NCBI GenBank assembly: GCA_016870095.1
Contig: VGCI01000001.1
Coordinates: forward strand, 202,922 to 266,921
DNA length: 64,000 bases
From: Alphaproteobacteria bacterium
GTDB taxonomy: Bacteria > Pseudomonadota > Alphaproteobacteria > Paracaedibacterales > VGCI01
Direction of reading: 5' to 3'
Part shown: in pieces, positions 54,374 to 63,761 of the stretch
How the letters are laid out: the number at the start of each line of letters is the position of its first letter
How positions within the stretch are numbered: position 1 is the first letter of the stretch
The notes under the pieces: model-generated
What the model was told of the DNA's origin: nothing
Database searches by the model: none
Seen by the model: only the letters and a program-made list of their open reading frames with translations
Position numbers and translations under genes: made by a program

Positions 54374-54444
54374 TCAAGATATTGTCTTTTGAATTTCATA
54401 ATGTCACATTTGAGCAAGACTAATATTTGAAAGGGAAGAACCTC

Positions 54445-55287
54445 ATGTCAAAAGTTTGGTTTATCACGGGATGTTCAAAAGGTTTTGGTTGGGAATTAAC
54501 CCAAGAACTCCTTAAAACAGACGCTTGTATTGTTGCAACGGCTCGCAACCCAGACCTTTTAAAAGAAATGCAACAAAAATACCCCGATCAATTGTTGGTA
54601 TTAAAATTAGATGTTACCAAACAAAATGATATTGATTTTGGGGTTCAAGAAGCCCTTACAAGATTTAAACGTATTGATGTTTTAGTTAATAATGCCGGGT
54701 ATGGGTTGGTGGGCGCCCTTGAAGAATGCTCAATGGAGGAAATACGCAATCAGTTTGAGACCAATGTTTTTGGTTTGATGAACGTTACTCGCACAATTTT
54801 GCCAGCTATGCGAGCTCAAAAAGCTGGTCACATAATTAACATATCTTCTGTTGCTGGGCTTGTGGCTGGGGCAGGGTCTGGAATGTATAGTGGAACGAAA
54901 TTTGCGGTAGAAGGTTTTTCTGAGAGTTTGGCTCAAGACGTTTCAAACTTTGGTATTAAGGTAACCCTTATAGAACCTGGCCCTTTTAAAACAGATTTTG
55001 CAGGAAGATCTATTAAAATTCCTCCCGCTCATCCAGATTATAAAGACAGCTCAGCTCACAGCACACGAGATTATATAAAAAATATACATACAAATCAGCC
55101 GGGCGATCCGATTAAAGCCGCAAAAATTATGATACATCTTACGGAATTAAGAGATCCTCCCTTGCGATTACCCTTAGGAAATATTGCTTTGGAGCGTATC
55201 TTTACTAAATTTGACAGCCTAATTGCTGACCTTAAAAAGTATGAAGACCTTATACGCTCCGCAGATTATAATTTAGAGAAGGTATAG
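54445..55287 (+). CDS. Short-chain dehydrogenase/reductase
   Basis: A 280-residue NAD(P)-dependent SDR. The cofactor motif TGCSKGFG is at 8-15. NNAGYG, the ISSVAG serine segment and the catalytic pair Tyr148-Lys152 (YSGTK) are all present. The C-terminal region (PPAHPDYKDSS, then DPIKAAK and RLPLGN) resembles the NAD(P)-oxidoreductase subgroup often annotated as oxidoreductase or short-chain dehydrogenase of unknown substrate. The ATG at 54445 has AAGGGAAG upstream; an earlier TTG at 54427 has none. It lies 71 bases after the flavoprotein gene. Confidence 0.9.
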   Translation: MSKVWFITGCSKGFGWELTQELLKTDACIVATARNPDLLKEMQQKYPDQLLVLKLDVTKQNDIDFGVQEALTRFKRIDVLVNNAGYGLVGALEECSMEEIRNQFETNVFGLMNVTRTILPAMRAQKAGHIINISSVAGLVAGAGSGMYSGTKFAVEGFSESLAQDVSNFGIKVTLIEPGPFKTDFAGRSIKIPPAHPDYKDSSAHSTRDYIKNIHTNQPGDPIKAAKIMIHLTELRDPPLRLPLGNIALERIFTKFDSLIADLKKYEDLIRSADYNLEKV

Positions 55288-55295
55288 AAATTTCA

Positions 55296-55877
55296 CTAGC
55301 CTACATCACCGCTTAGAAAATGCTTGCGGCATAGGGCTATGTAGCGGTCATTTCCGCCAATAAAGATTTGTTCACCTTCACGCACAATTTTGCCATTTCC
55401 ATCTAGGCGGGCGTTCATAATGGCTTTACTCCCACAATGGCATATGGTTTTTATTTCACTTAGCTCATCAGCCAATGAGAGTAAATATCGGCTTCCCTCA
55501 AAGGTTTCTCCGCGAAAATCTGTACGTAAGCCATATGTGAGTACAGGTAATTTCAATTGATCGACCACTTGTGCGGACTGCATAACTTGATCTTTTGTCA
55601 TAAATTGTGCTTCGTCAATCAAGATACATCGTAACTTGGGCAGTTGGAGGCGTGTGTGGTGAATGTGGTCGAAAAAATTGAAGGTACGATCAAATGGAAT
55701 AGCTTCCTTAGCAAGTCCAATACGGGAGGCAATTTTGCCGGGAGCGAACCGATCGTCAATAATAGGCGTGAAGAGCAAAGTATCCATTCCCCTCTCGTGA
55801 TAATTGTAACTGGATTGGAGGAGGGTCGTGGTTTTCCCCGCATTCATTGCGGAATAATAAAAATAGAGCTTTGCCAT
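55296..55877 (-). CDS. tdk: Thymidine kinase (type II)
   Basis: A 193-residue kinase of the pyrimidine salvage pathway, phosphorylating thymidine with ATP. It has the P-loop [13 protein letters not shown] (Lys15), the Mg-binding DEAQF, and the lasso-type zinc segment with CHC-GSKA and the C-terminal CRKHF. Length fits bacterial TK. Its presence allows use of external thymidine, common in host-associated bacteria. It converges with the SDR gene, eight bases apart. Confidence 0.95.
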   Translation of the reverse strand: MAKLYFYYSAMNAGKTTTLLQSSYNYHERGMDTLLFTPIIDDRFAPGKIASRIGLAKEAIPFDRTFNFFDHIHHTRLQLPKLRCILIDEAQFMTKDQVMQSAQVVDQLKLPVLTYGLRTDFRGETFEGSRYLLSLADELSEIKTICHCGSKAIMNARLDGNGKIVREGEQIFIGGNDRYIALCRKHFLSGDVG

Positions 55878-55955
55878 CCTTAATCTTATCTTTCTTTCGA
55901 GTTTTCTCTCAAGTATAGATAGCGATTGGGGATGGCGCTACTACAATTTTGCAAG

Positions 55956-56555
55956 TTAGTTTCGGCTTAGATGACTATTAATGAGCCTACCCGCTTTTCC
56001 CTCCCACTCAACAATGCCTTGAATGCGGCCGATTTCATGTCCTTGGGAATTAATAAACACGGTTGTGGGGAGGACGGGAGTGCGAAATGATTGTGCTAAA
56101 ATACCTTTTTTATCGTAAGCAATCTTTAAATTTTTAATGCCTTTGGAGTTATAGAAATTGCGAATTTTCTCTATGTCCTTTATATCAGTTGCTACGGCGA
56201 TAATATGAGCGGTGTCCCCGTATTTTTTAGCAAACGCATCAAGTTGGGGCAGTTCTTGCAGGCAAGGGCCACACCAGGTTGCCCAAAAATGTAGAATGAC
56301 GGGTTTTCCTGAAAATTCTTTAAGACTTATTTCTGTAGCTTCGGTTACAGTTTCAGAATCAGCATGCCAAAATTTTCCTTCATCAATGGGTTTTGAGGGG
56401 GAAGTTGGAATATAGTTGATGGATAGTAAAGACACTTTTCGGGTTTGCTTTTTATCGGCTTCTGGGGCGGGAGATTCTGCAGTTAATGCCCAAAACCCTG
56501 CAGCTCCTATACTGGCTAAAACAAGGCCCATAATAAAATAGATATTTTTGTTCAT
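55956..56555 (-). CDS. TlpA-like membrane-anchored thioredoxin-fold protein
   Basis: A 199-residue protein with an N-terminal membrane anchor (about 6-24) and a thioredoxin fold facing the periplasm. The redox centre is WCGPC with Cys95 and Cys98. HFWATWCGPC and LPTTVFINSQGHEIGRIQG (quoted in parts) are typical of TlpA/ResA/CcmG-type reductases. These proteins reduce disulfides in apocytochrome c or copper-site assembly. Which one applies is not clear; the fold and anchor fit TlpA best. Confidence 0.9.
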   Translation of the reverse strand: MNKNIYFIMGLVLASIGAAGFWALTAESPAPEADKKQTRKVSLLSINYIPTSPSKPIDEGKFWHADSETVTEATEISLKEFSGKPVILHFWATWCGPCLQELPQLDAFAKKYGDTAHIIAVATDIKDIEKIRNFYNSKGIKNLKIAYDKKGILAQSFRTPVLPTTVFINSQGHEIGRIQGIVEWEGKAGRLINSHLSRN

Positions 56556-56713
56556 TAGTTGTCTCCTGATAATCCTAGTTAATGCTGCATGCTTATTATT
56601 TTTTAATATTGTAAAAGCTGATTAAAAAAATTTTAAATATTGAGAATTATTTTTCAAGCTTTCAAGTTATATATAATAACTTTCACAATGCGTTACCAGG
56701 TAAATAAAAATTT

Positions 56714-57592
56714 TTATTTTTGAAAACGCACTTTGGCTGTTCCAGATTGGGGATTAAGCATGCTCAATATGCGCCCCACCGTTTCAGCTAACTTATGGCG
56801 GTGCACAACCATGTCTATCATTCCATGGTCTAGGAGGTATTCTGCCCGCTGAAAGCCTTCTGGCAATTTTTGACGGATCGTTTCTTCAATGACCCGTGCC
56901 CCGGCAAACCCGATAATTGCTTTGGGTTCAGAAATTGCAATATCTCCCAGCATAGCAAAAGAAGCTGAGACCCCCCCGGTGGTTGGGTTTGTTAATATGA
57001 CAATATAGGGTAAATTCGCTTCTTTCACTTTTTTCACAGCAATCGTTGTACGCGGCATTTGCATTAAGGATAAAGCGCCTTCTTGCATTCGTGCGCCCCC
57101 TGAAGCGGGGATAATAATTAAGGCAGCATGGGTGTTAACGGCCAACTCGGCAGCTGTCAGAATCCCCTCGCCAACGGCAATGCCCATTGAGCCTCCCATA
57201 AAAGAAAAGTCAAAGGCAGCTACCACGGCAGACTGTCCGCCAATTTTACCACTCGCAACAACGATGGCGTCATCCTGCCCAGTTCGACTGCGATAATCTT
57301 TCAAACGATCTGTATATCGTTTGCTATCCTTAAATTTTAAGGGGTCAGAAATAACTTTTGATAAGGGAGCCTTAATAAAGGTTTTGTGATCAAATAAAGA
57401 CTCAAGACGATCTTGAACCGTCATACGCATATGATTTTCGCAGTGATGGCAGACATACGTATTTTCAACCAGATCCCGATGAAAAATCATATGTTCACAG
57501 GCATCACACTTATCCCACAAATTATCAGGCACTTCATTTTTGTGCATGAGAGCTTGTATCTTAGGACGAACAAAATTTGTTAGCCAATTCAT
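56714..57592 (-). CDS. accD: Acetyl-CoA carboxylase carboxyltransferase subunit beta
   Basis: A 292-residue subunit of the carboxyltransferase that makes malonyl-CoA for fatty acid synthesis. The zinc finger has Cys29, Cys32, Cys48 and Cys51. The core has the VVAAFDFSFMGGSMGIAVGEG segment (quoted in part as FMGGSMG), GGARMQEG, PTTGGVSASFA, and GFAGARVIEETI. Here it is not next to folC or the trp genes, its common neighbours. It partners AccA, which is not in this window. Confidence 0.97.
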   Translation of the reverse strand: MNWLTNFVRPKIQALMHKNEVPDNLWDKCDACEHMIFHRDLVENTYVCHHCENHMRMTVQDRLESLFDHKTFIKAPLSKVISDPLKFKDSKRYTDRLKDYRSRTGQDDAIVVASGKIGGQSAVVAAFDFSFMGGSMGIAVGEGILTAAELAVNTHAALIIIPASGGARMQEGALSLMQMPRTTIAVKKVKEANLPYIVILTNPTTGGVSASFAMLGDIAISEPKAIIGFAGARVIEETIRQKLPEGFQRAEYLLDHGMIDMVVHRHKLAETVGRILSMLNPQSGTAKVRFQK

Positions 57593-57654
57593 CAGAATAT
57601 ACCTTTCAGTTTATCAAAAGGTCAGTTTCACGTAGCCGTTAAGGTATAAACCTT

Positions 57655-57933
57655 CTAGGCATTCAACAATTGACGAAGTTCTTTTCCTGTCTTAAAGAAG
57701 GGAACACTCTTACTTTCGACCATAAGAACTTCACCTGTGCGAGGATTGCGGCTTTTACGAGGGTTGCGATGACGAATTGAAAAAGTACCGAATCCACGCA
57801 ATTCTACGCGACCGCCTTTTGCTAACGCGTCCATAACTTCATCAAATATTTTACAAACCATCTCTTCCACTTGGGCATAAGTTAGGTTTTGAAAGGATGC
57901 ACTTACTTTGGCAATCAGTTCAGACCGTGTCAT
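57655..57933 (-). CDS. ihfB: Integration host factor subunit beta
   Basis: A 92-residue DNA-bending protein of the HU/IHF family. The start MTRSELIAKV, RVELRGFGTFSIRHR and the RNPRTGE beta-arm are typical of IHF-beta, and the C-terminal VPFFKTGKELRQLLN is complete. IHF shapes nucleoid structure and regulates transcription with IHF-alpha, which is not in this window. A strong AAGGAGAAAAAAT ribosome site precedes the ATG. Confidence 0.94.
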   Translation of the reverse strand: MTRSELIAKVSASFQNLTYAQVEEMVCKIFDEVMDALAKGGRVELRGFGTFSIRHRNPRKSRNPRTGEVLMVESKSVPFFKTGKELRQLLNA

Positions 57934-58163
57934 TATTTTTTCTCCTTAATAAAGCTCAGAGTTTTGTGCTGAAATAGAATTTTTAATTCGCTTCCAAGAT
58001 TAACCACAAACCGCTTTGAAGAATCAAGAAAATTTTTGAAGTTAAGTGTGGGGGGCATTGTCCCTTACACTTTAATTCCTCTTTAATGCATTTCTGATAA
58101 ACTCTAAGGGATAGTCTTATTGAGGAATAGGGCCAATTATATGCTTAGAAGGTAGGAAGGGAA

Positions 58164-60008
58164 TTGTTGCTAATGCAACAAAATGAAAAAAAGCCTGATG
58201 ATAAAAAGTCTGTACAAAATCAATGTACCGTTAAAGGAACCTTGGATGATACAGAATTACATTTGGCTTGGCTTGCCCAACAATTTCCCAAGCACTCTGC
58301 AGCAGTCCTCAATATTCAAAATTCTTTACTAATTTTGAAGAAAATCAATAAGAATATTGTGGCAACAAACAAAAACAAAGGGCAAATGGTAAAATTAAAA
58401 AATGAAATTGCTATGCAAATTGGAAAAATTCAAGACTATATACGTGCGGAAAAGGGGAGGGAAAGTAAGGAGTTAAACTGGACTTTTCAAAGATTAGTGG
58501 AAAATTTGCAAGAACATATCATTCTAGACTATGACCCTCAGGAAACGAGCACGGGAACACAGTTTCTGCACTCAATAGGGTTTGATCAAATTGTAAGCAT
58601 GATTAATGCGGCCTCGCTTCACGAACCGGAGTGGATGTCTCGCACAGGAACGTTACTGGTTTTGGATGATAATCCCAATACCTCTCAAGCATTGATGCGC
58701 CGCTTGACCCGTGAAGGACACATCGTATTGAATGCCGCCACAGAATCTGAAGGATTTGCTTATCTGCGATCTCATGCCGTTGAAGCCATTTTGGTGGATT
58801 ACATAATGTTCCAGAACAAAATTTGTGACTTTTTAAAAAAAATCGAAGCAGATCACCTTGTCGGCTACATACCTGTGATTGTTATTGGAGCTCCTGAAAA
58901 CATTGATGTTATGGAGAAAATGACGGAATTAGGTGTGGGCGATTATTTGGCAAAACCCGTTAATCCTACATTGTTAAAAATGCAAGTCCACGCTGTTTTA
59001 GAAAAAAAATACGCTTTTGAACAGCGGGTTAAGCGTTCGCAAGAAATGCAGAGGACGCGTCAAGAACTTGTCGCGGCCATTCAAGATTTGCCAGATGGGT
59101 TTGGTATTTTTGATCAAAACAACCATTTGGTTATGCATAATGAAAAACTATTTGAATATTATCCACACCTAAAACATAGAGATGAAATGACCCGAGGGGG
59201 ATTAACGTTTGAAGGCTATCTTGAAGCTAATCTTGCCGCAGGAATATATTTGTTTGAGAATGAGAGAGCTCGTCGATCTTGGATTGCTGAAAAGAAAGCG
59301 AATTTCTTCCTACCTGCCAGTCAATGGGAAGAATCCTTATCGAATGGCCTGGTGCTGGGCGTTACAACCTATCGAACACCTGATGGGGGGGGAGCTTTGG
59401 TCGTAAAAGATATTTCGCAAGATAAGGCTCATCATCAAGATCTAACCTTTTTGGCTTACCATGACTCGTTGACGGGATTATTAAATCGTAAAGCTTTTCA
59501 CCAAAAATTGTCCCAATCTATCTTTAGTGTGAAAAATTCTGAAACAGCTCATTTTGCTGTCTTATTTCTTGACCTTGACGAATTTAAGATCATCAATGAT
59601 TCCCATGGTCACGATATGGGGGATTGGTTATTAAATCAGGTTGCACAACGGTTAAGAAGATGCTTAAGAGGAGATGATACGCTGGCTCGGTTTGGTGGAG
59701 ATGAGTTTTGTATTATCTTAAATTACCCCGTCAATCGTACCAAGATTAAGTTAGTTGCGAGTCGTATTTTGAAATCAATTTCAAATCCCTACATTCGAGA
59801 GGGTATATCAATGAGTGTTGGGGTAAGTATTGGAATTGCCATTTATTCGTCAGGAATAGAAGACAGCGAATCTCTTTTAAAGGAAGCTGATGAGGCAATG
59901 TATGTTGTAAAGCAATCTGGTAAAGGGCGCTTTTGCTTTTATGATGAACTTCTTAAGTCCAAATCTTCATCCAAACCAAAACCAACTAAATATAATAAAA
60001 ATCGGTAG
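58164..60008 (+). CDS. REC-PAS-like-GGDEF diguanylate cyclase
   Basis: A 614-residue response regulator. After an N-terminal helical region (about 1-150) comes a REC domain (about 163-285), with the acidic pair Asp168-Asp169 and the phosphate acceptor Asp212 (LVDYI), and the switch Lys in LAKPV. A coiled/PAS-like region (about 290-420) precedes the GGDEF domain. The active site GGDEF is at 511-515, and an inhibitory RxxD site (R502-G-D-D505) lies five residues before it. It should make cyclic di-GMP under feedback control. No EAL domain follows. The start is uncertain: TTG at 58164 or 58167, or ATG at 58173, all near AGGAAGG. The 3' end overlaps the antiporter gene by 42 bases. Confidence 0.92.
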   Translation: MLLMQQNEKKPDDKKSVQNQCTVKGTLDDTELHLAWLAQQFPKHSAAVLNIQNSLLILKKINKNIVATNKNKGQMVKLKNEIAMQIGKIQDYIRAEKGRESKELNWTFQRLVENLQEHIILDYDPQETSTGTQFLHSIGFDQIVSMINAASLHEPEWMSRTGTLLVLDDNPNTSQALMRRLTREGHIVLNAATESEGFAYLRSHAVEAILVDYIMFQNKICDFLKKIEADHLVGYIPVIVIGAPENIDVMEKMTELGVGDYLAKPVNPTLLKMQVHAVLEKKYAFEQRVKRSQEMQRTRQELVAAIQDLPDGFGIFDQNNHLVMHNEKLFEYYPHLKHRDEMTRGGLTFEGYLEANLAAGIYLFENERARRSWIAEKKANFFLPASQWEESLSNGLVLGVTTYRTPDGGGALVVKDISQDKAHHQDLTFLAYHDSLTGLLNRKAFHQKLSQSIFSVKNSETAHFAVLFLDLDEFKIINDSHGHDMGDWLLNQVAQRLRRCLRGDDTLARFGGDEFCIILNYPVNRTKIKLVASRILKSISNPYIREGISMSVGVSIGIAIYSSGIEDSESLLKEADEAMYVVKQSGKGRFCFYDELLKSKSSSKPKPTKYNKNR

Positions 60009-61310
60009 TAAAATGCAAGATGACCAAAGGATATAGGCTAAAAATCCTGGCATTTTTATGTGGGATTGGATTGCAATGCTACGAATCACAAAGTTTGGGG
60101 CATTCCCTATATACGTCATAGCGCCTAAGAAAACGGCGCCAAGAGAAATAGCCTCTAAAATTGGCGCATATTCAGTCATCAAGGATACTGGATTGCCTCC
60201 TGCCATGTTAAAGAAAATGAGGTAAGTTGGCGCATTGTCAAGAAAGGCAGAAAAAAGACCTGTGAGCCAGAAATACAGATTAACATCGGGAATATTATGG
60301 GGATTTGCCATGAGAATAAGTGAGCCCAAGGGTCCTGCTTCTCCGGCTTTTAACATGCCCAAAACAGGAATAACGGTTATAAATATCCCTAAAAAGACCA
60401 TGGCAACCTCTTCTAGGGGGGCCCACGTAAAGCGGTTAGCTTCATGTACTGTAGATGGTGTGAATTTCCAGGAGGCTATGGCAATAAAGAAAAGGGTAGT
60501 ATCACGGATGAGAGCAGCTAAATCTATGGACACCCCTGCGAGTGTGACATGAGGTTTTTGTGTAATCATACTTTCCATAATTACGATAAAAATAGCGCCA
60601 CTTAAGAAAAGAAAATTTTGCTGTCCTTTAACTGTGATTTTGGCTTCTCCCTGCAGATGGTCTGGATCTAGAACAGAAGGATCATGGTAGAAATAATAAT
60701 GATCAATAGCCCAAAAAACGACTAAAATAGCCCCCCCCACTATTAAAAACGGATAAATTAAATGAGTTGTAGTCCAAAAAAAATCAACCCCGTTTAAAAA
60801 ACCAATAAACAGGGGTGGATCACCTAAGGGAGTTAGTACTCCCCCAATATTTGCAACAAGGAAAATAAAGAAAATAATGATATGAGATCTATAGTGTCGA
60901 TAACGATTTAAGGCAATAAGAGGGCGAATGAGAAGCATGGAAGCACCCATTGTTCCTATAAGATTCGCAAGCATAGCTCCAAACCCTAATATACTGGCAT
61001 TAATTAAGGGGGAGGCTTTTCCTTTCATAGAAATGTGAATGCCTCCCCCAATCGTGTATAAAACAGTAATGAGAGCCATAAAAGGCACGTAATGATGGAG
61101 TAAGGTATAAGCTAAAATAGAAAGAGTGGAAAAAAAACCAGTTTGAAAAACTAAAGGAATAATAAAGCTGGTGATCCATCCCCCCAAAATAATTCCAAAT
61201 CTTTGATGCCAGAATTTAGAAGCAAAGACGGGAATAAAGGCCAGAGAAGCCAAAAATCCTCCAAACGGGATCAACCAAAGTAAAGAAAAAAATAGAGGAT
61301 CATGCAGCAT
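59967..61310 (-). CDS. Sodium:proton antiporter-like membrane protein
   Basis: A 447-residue protein from the ATG at 61310, which has GGAGA nine bases upstream; an earlier in-frame TTG at 61346 is less likely. About 11-12 hydrophobic helices are predicted. The segments GDPPLFIGF, LDNAPTYLIFFN and FLGAMTYIGNAPNF match the NhaD/CitMHS-type antiporter or UPF sodium:proton antiporter families. Na+/H+ exchange is inferred from the family. It overlaps the end of the diguanylate cyclase gene (antisense), and its start region faces the YdbH gene divergently. Confidence 0.82.
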   Translation of the reverse strand: MLHDPLFFSLLWLIPFGGFLASLAFIPVFASKFWHQRFGIILGGWITSFIIPLVFQTGFFSTLSILAYTLLHHYVPFMALITVLYTIGGGIHISMKGKASPLINASILGFGAMLANLIGTMGASMLLIRPLIALNRYRHYRSHIIIFFIFLVANIGGVLTPLGDPPLFIGFLNGVDFFWTTTHLIYPFLIVGGAILVVFWAIDHYYFYHDPSVLDPDHLQGEAKITVKGQQNFLFLSGAIFIVIMESMITQKPHVTLAGVSIDLAALIRDTTLFFIAIASWKFTPSTVHEANRFTWAPLEEVAMVFLGIFITVIPVLGMLKAGEAGPLGSLILMANPHNIPDVNLYFWLTGLFSAFLDNAPTYLIFFNMAGGNPVSLMTEYAPILEAISLGAVFLGAMTYIGNAPNFVIRSIAIQSHIKMPGFLAYILWSSCILLPIFIIFSWFWFG

Positions 61311-61377
61311 CTTGATTCTGTCTCCAAATTCACTCACACTAAACAAAGAATATTACCATAACACTATGGGAAAAGCC

Positions 61378-63564
61378 ATGATAGAGAATCTTGTAAATGG
61401 AAGCACAATGTGGCCCTACGTTAAAAGAGGCTTGATTGCCTGCGGGTGTGTCCTACTTTTAGGTTGCGGTCTTTTAATTTTTAAGGGCCCTTCGATTGCA
61501 AAAAATATGGCACAAGTTTCTTTAGAGAAAAGCCTACGCCCTCTCGGTATACATCAGATCAATATTGAATCCATTAATTTTGGGTGGGGAAGATTATATT
61601 TTCGAGATATTCGCTCCCAACCCACAAACTCAACCCCAAGCTTAACGATTCAGGAAATGGATATGGCCATTTCACCTTTTTTTAAGGTGAAAGCTATCGA
61701 TATTGTAGGGGCTACCCTCGAACTCAAAGACAGTGATAAAATCTCTTTTTCCAAAAATAATTTGCACGAGAAATTAGGGGGTATTGGAAAAATTCTCAAA
61801 TCGGTAAAGCAAATGAATATTCCTTCCCTTGCTATGCGAGACTGTCTTTTAATTCTCCCTTCATCCCATGGCTCGATAAAACTACCTCTTCATGCGGTCA
61901 CTGAAACCACCGTCACGCGTAACCAAGTTTTGACTATTGATCTGGGAGAAGCCGGCGGAAATAATTTTTCTGGGCAACTTGTCTTAGATATAAGTCGAAA
62001 AGGGACAGTTCTAGATGTTCACACCACCAACCTAGACATCAAAACACCCACTTTTCAAATTATAGCTCCTGAGGTTTCCTTTCGAGGGAGTACGGGAAGT
62101 GAGGGGGAAGAGGGTTGTAAAATTGATGGATTTGCGAAACTTAACCAACTCAAACTGGATGGATATGGCTCATTAAAAGCGCCTTTAGAAGTCAATCTAG
62201 AAGGAGAGGGTACACCCGATTACATCGTTTTTGATGAATTGAGAGTACAGACTTTAGGAAAAGATAATGATTTGCTTGAACTTGAGGGGAATTTTAAACC
62301 TTCTGAAAATTCGGGGCAACTTATTCTCACGACTCAAATTAACCAACTGTCCAATTTGTGGGATTTTACGCCCCTCATTGCTGGCCATAACGGTGATAAA
62401 GTCACCGTAAACGGAAAACTAAATTTAACAAGTGAGCTTTTTTGGGATAAAGGGGTTTTGAAAACTTCTGTTTTAGCTTTGAATCTCAAAGGTGGATCCC
62501 TTAAAAAAGATGGTTTTTCTCTTGAAGGAGCAAGTACACAAGTTCTTTTTAACACATTGAAACCTCTGACGACAAAAGGTACGCAACGGATATCTGCGAC
62601 CAAACTCACCACCTCAGGTATTGACTTATCGAAAGTTGCTTTTGAATGCCTGTTTGATGCCACCGGACTTTTTCAAATTAAGAAATTTACAGCTGAAACG
62701 TTAAGTGGAACCCTAAAAGCACACCAATTTAAAAGAATTGAGAAAGCGGCTGGGCCATCTTTCCAGTTTGAAACTGATTTTGAAAATATTGAATTGGCTG
62801 ATATCTTAAAATTAACGGATCTTAAAACCCTTTCCGGGCGGGCAAAGCTGGCCGGTAATGCGTCTATGAGTTATGATTTACAGGGAGGGTTAGACGTTAA
62901 TCAAGCTGAACTTCATTCTATTTCCGAAACAGGACTCATTCAGTATCAGCCCGCAGACGGGAAAATTGAAGCCAGTCATTTAGGACAAGGGGGCGCTTCA
63001 ATGGCCTTTCAAGTTCTTGATAATCTTAACTTTACAGTTTTTAATGTTCGACTCGAACATTTGGCAGATAATCCTGCCGAGATGCAAGGTATTGTAAAAA
63101 TGTTGGGGTCTAATCCAAAAGTCTTGAATGGTTATCCTTTTGAGTTTAATATTGTGACAACGGGTAAGCTGAAAGACTTGGTGATCAATACACTGCACCA
63201 CATGAAACCCCCGACTGATTTAGGGAAGTTGAATCAAGCAATAAAAGAAACAAAAGCCGCTAAGGCTTTGGAGAAAGAAAAGGTTTCTACCCCTAGACCA
63301 GAGGATGGAAATACTGCCCAAGAAGCATCCTCTGAGGAAAGTGCTGAGGCTAAAGCGGCAAAAACTTCCCAAGAAGTTGCGCAAAATTTAGATTTTAAAG
63401 TTTCTCAGGCGACCCATGAACAAAAAGGGGTTAACAAACCTAGGATTGCAAAACGCGCACAAGTGATTCATGTACGAAAAAAAGTGAAATCGCGGAAAAA
63501 AATAAAAAGAGTAAGGGCAGTGAAAAATTTTAAAGATAAGAATAGGAAGATAATTAATGGCTAA
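61378..63564 (+). CDS. YdbH-like intermembrane phospholipid transport protein
   Basis: A 728-residue protein with an N-terminal membrane anchor (about 15-35 from the ATG at 61378) and a long periplasmic part of repeated beta-strands. The FGWGRLYFRDI segment near the start and the helical basic tail (about 620-728, KKVKSRKKIKRV) are notable. YdbH-type AsmA-like proteins form bridges carrying phospholipid to the outer membrane, together with YnbE. The ynbE and ydbL genes follow, so the identity is secured by context. The start is uncertain: ATG at 61366 is also in frame, while GGGAA precedes 61378. Confidence 0.82.
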   Translation: MIENLVNGSTMWPYVKRGLIACGCVLLLGCGLLIFKGPSIAKNMAQVSLEKSLRPLGIHQINIESINFGWGRLYFRDIRSQPTNSTPSLTIQEMDMAISPFFKVKAIDIVGATLELKDSDKISFSKNNLHEKLGGIGKILKSVKQMNIPSLAMRDCLLILPSSHGSIKLPLHAVTETTVTRNQVLTIDLGEAGGNNFSGQLVLDISRKGTVLDVHTTNLDIKTPTFQIIAPEVSFRGSTGSEGEEGCKIDGFAKLNQLKLDGYGSLKAPLEVNLEGEGTPDYIVFDELRVQTLGKDNDLLELEGNFKPSENSGQLILTTQINQLSNLWDFTPLIAGHNGDKVTVNGKLNLTSELFWDKGVLKTSVLALNLKGGSLKKDGFSLEGASTQVLFNTLKPLTTKGTQRISATKLTTSGIDLSKVAFECLFDATGLFQIKKFTAETLSGTLKAHQFKRIEKAAGPSFQFETDFENIELADILKLTDLKTLSGRAKLAGNASMSYDLQGGLDVNQAELHSISETGLIQYQPADGKIEASHLGQGGASMAFQVLDNLNFTVFNVRLEHLADNPAEMQGIVKMLGSNPKVLNGYPFEFNIVTTGKLKDLVINTLHHMKPPTDLGKLNQAIKETKAAKALEKEKVSTPRPEDGNTAQEASSEESAEAKAAKTSQEVAQNLDFKVSQATHEQKGVNKPRIAKRAQVIHVRKKVKSRKKIKRVRAVKNFKDKNRKIING

Positions 63565-63748
63565 ATCATTGTTGGGACTCATGGGGCTTACAATAATTAT
63601 GATGGGATGTAATCCTACAGTTAAGGTAGAAGCACCAGATAAACCCATTGTTATTAATATGAATATGAAAATTGATCACAAAGTCAGAGTCAAAGTTAAA
63701 GATGGCTTAGAAAAAGCAAAGAAAGAAAACCCAGAAGTCTTTGCGTGA
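63557..63748 (+). CDS. ynbE: YnbE-like lipoprotein
   Basis: A 63-residue lipoprotein with a lipobox MMGC (lipidated Cys18). The mature chain carries PTVKVEAPDKPIVINMN followed by MKIDHKVRVKVKD, which matches YnbE. In E. coli, YnbE is an outer-membrane partner of YdbH and forms the outer end of the lipid bridge. The ATG overlaps the ydbH stop by eight bases (ATTAATGGCTAA), showing translational coupling. ydbL follows after 13 bases. Confidence 0.92.
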   Translation: MAKSLLGLMGLTIIMMGCNPTVKVEAPDKPIVINMNMKIDHKVRVKVKDGLEKAKKENPEVFA

Positions 63749-63761
63749 AAAAAAGGATATA

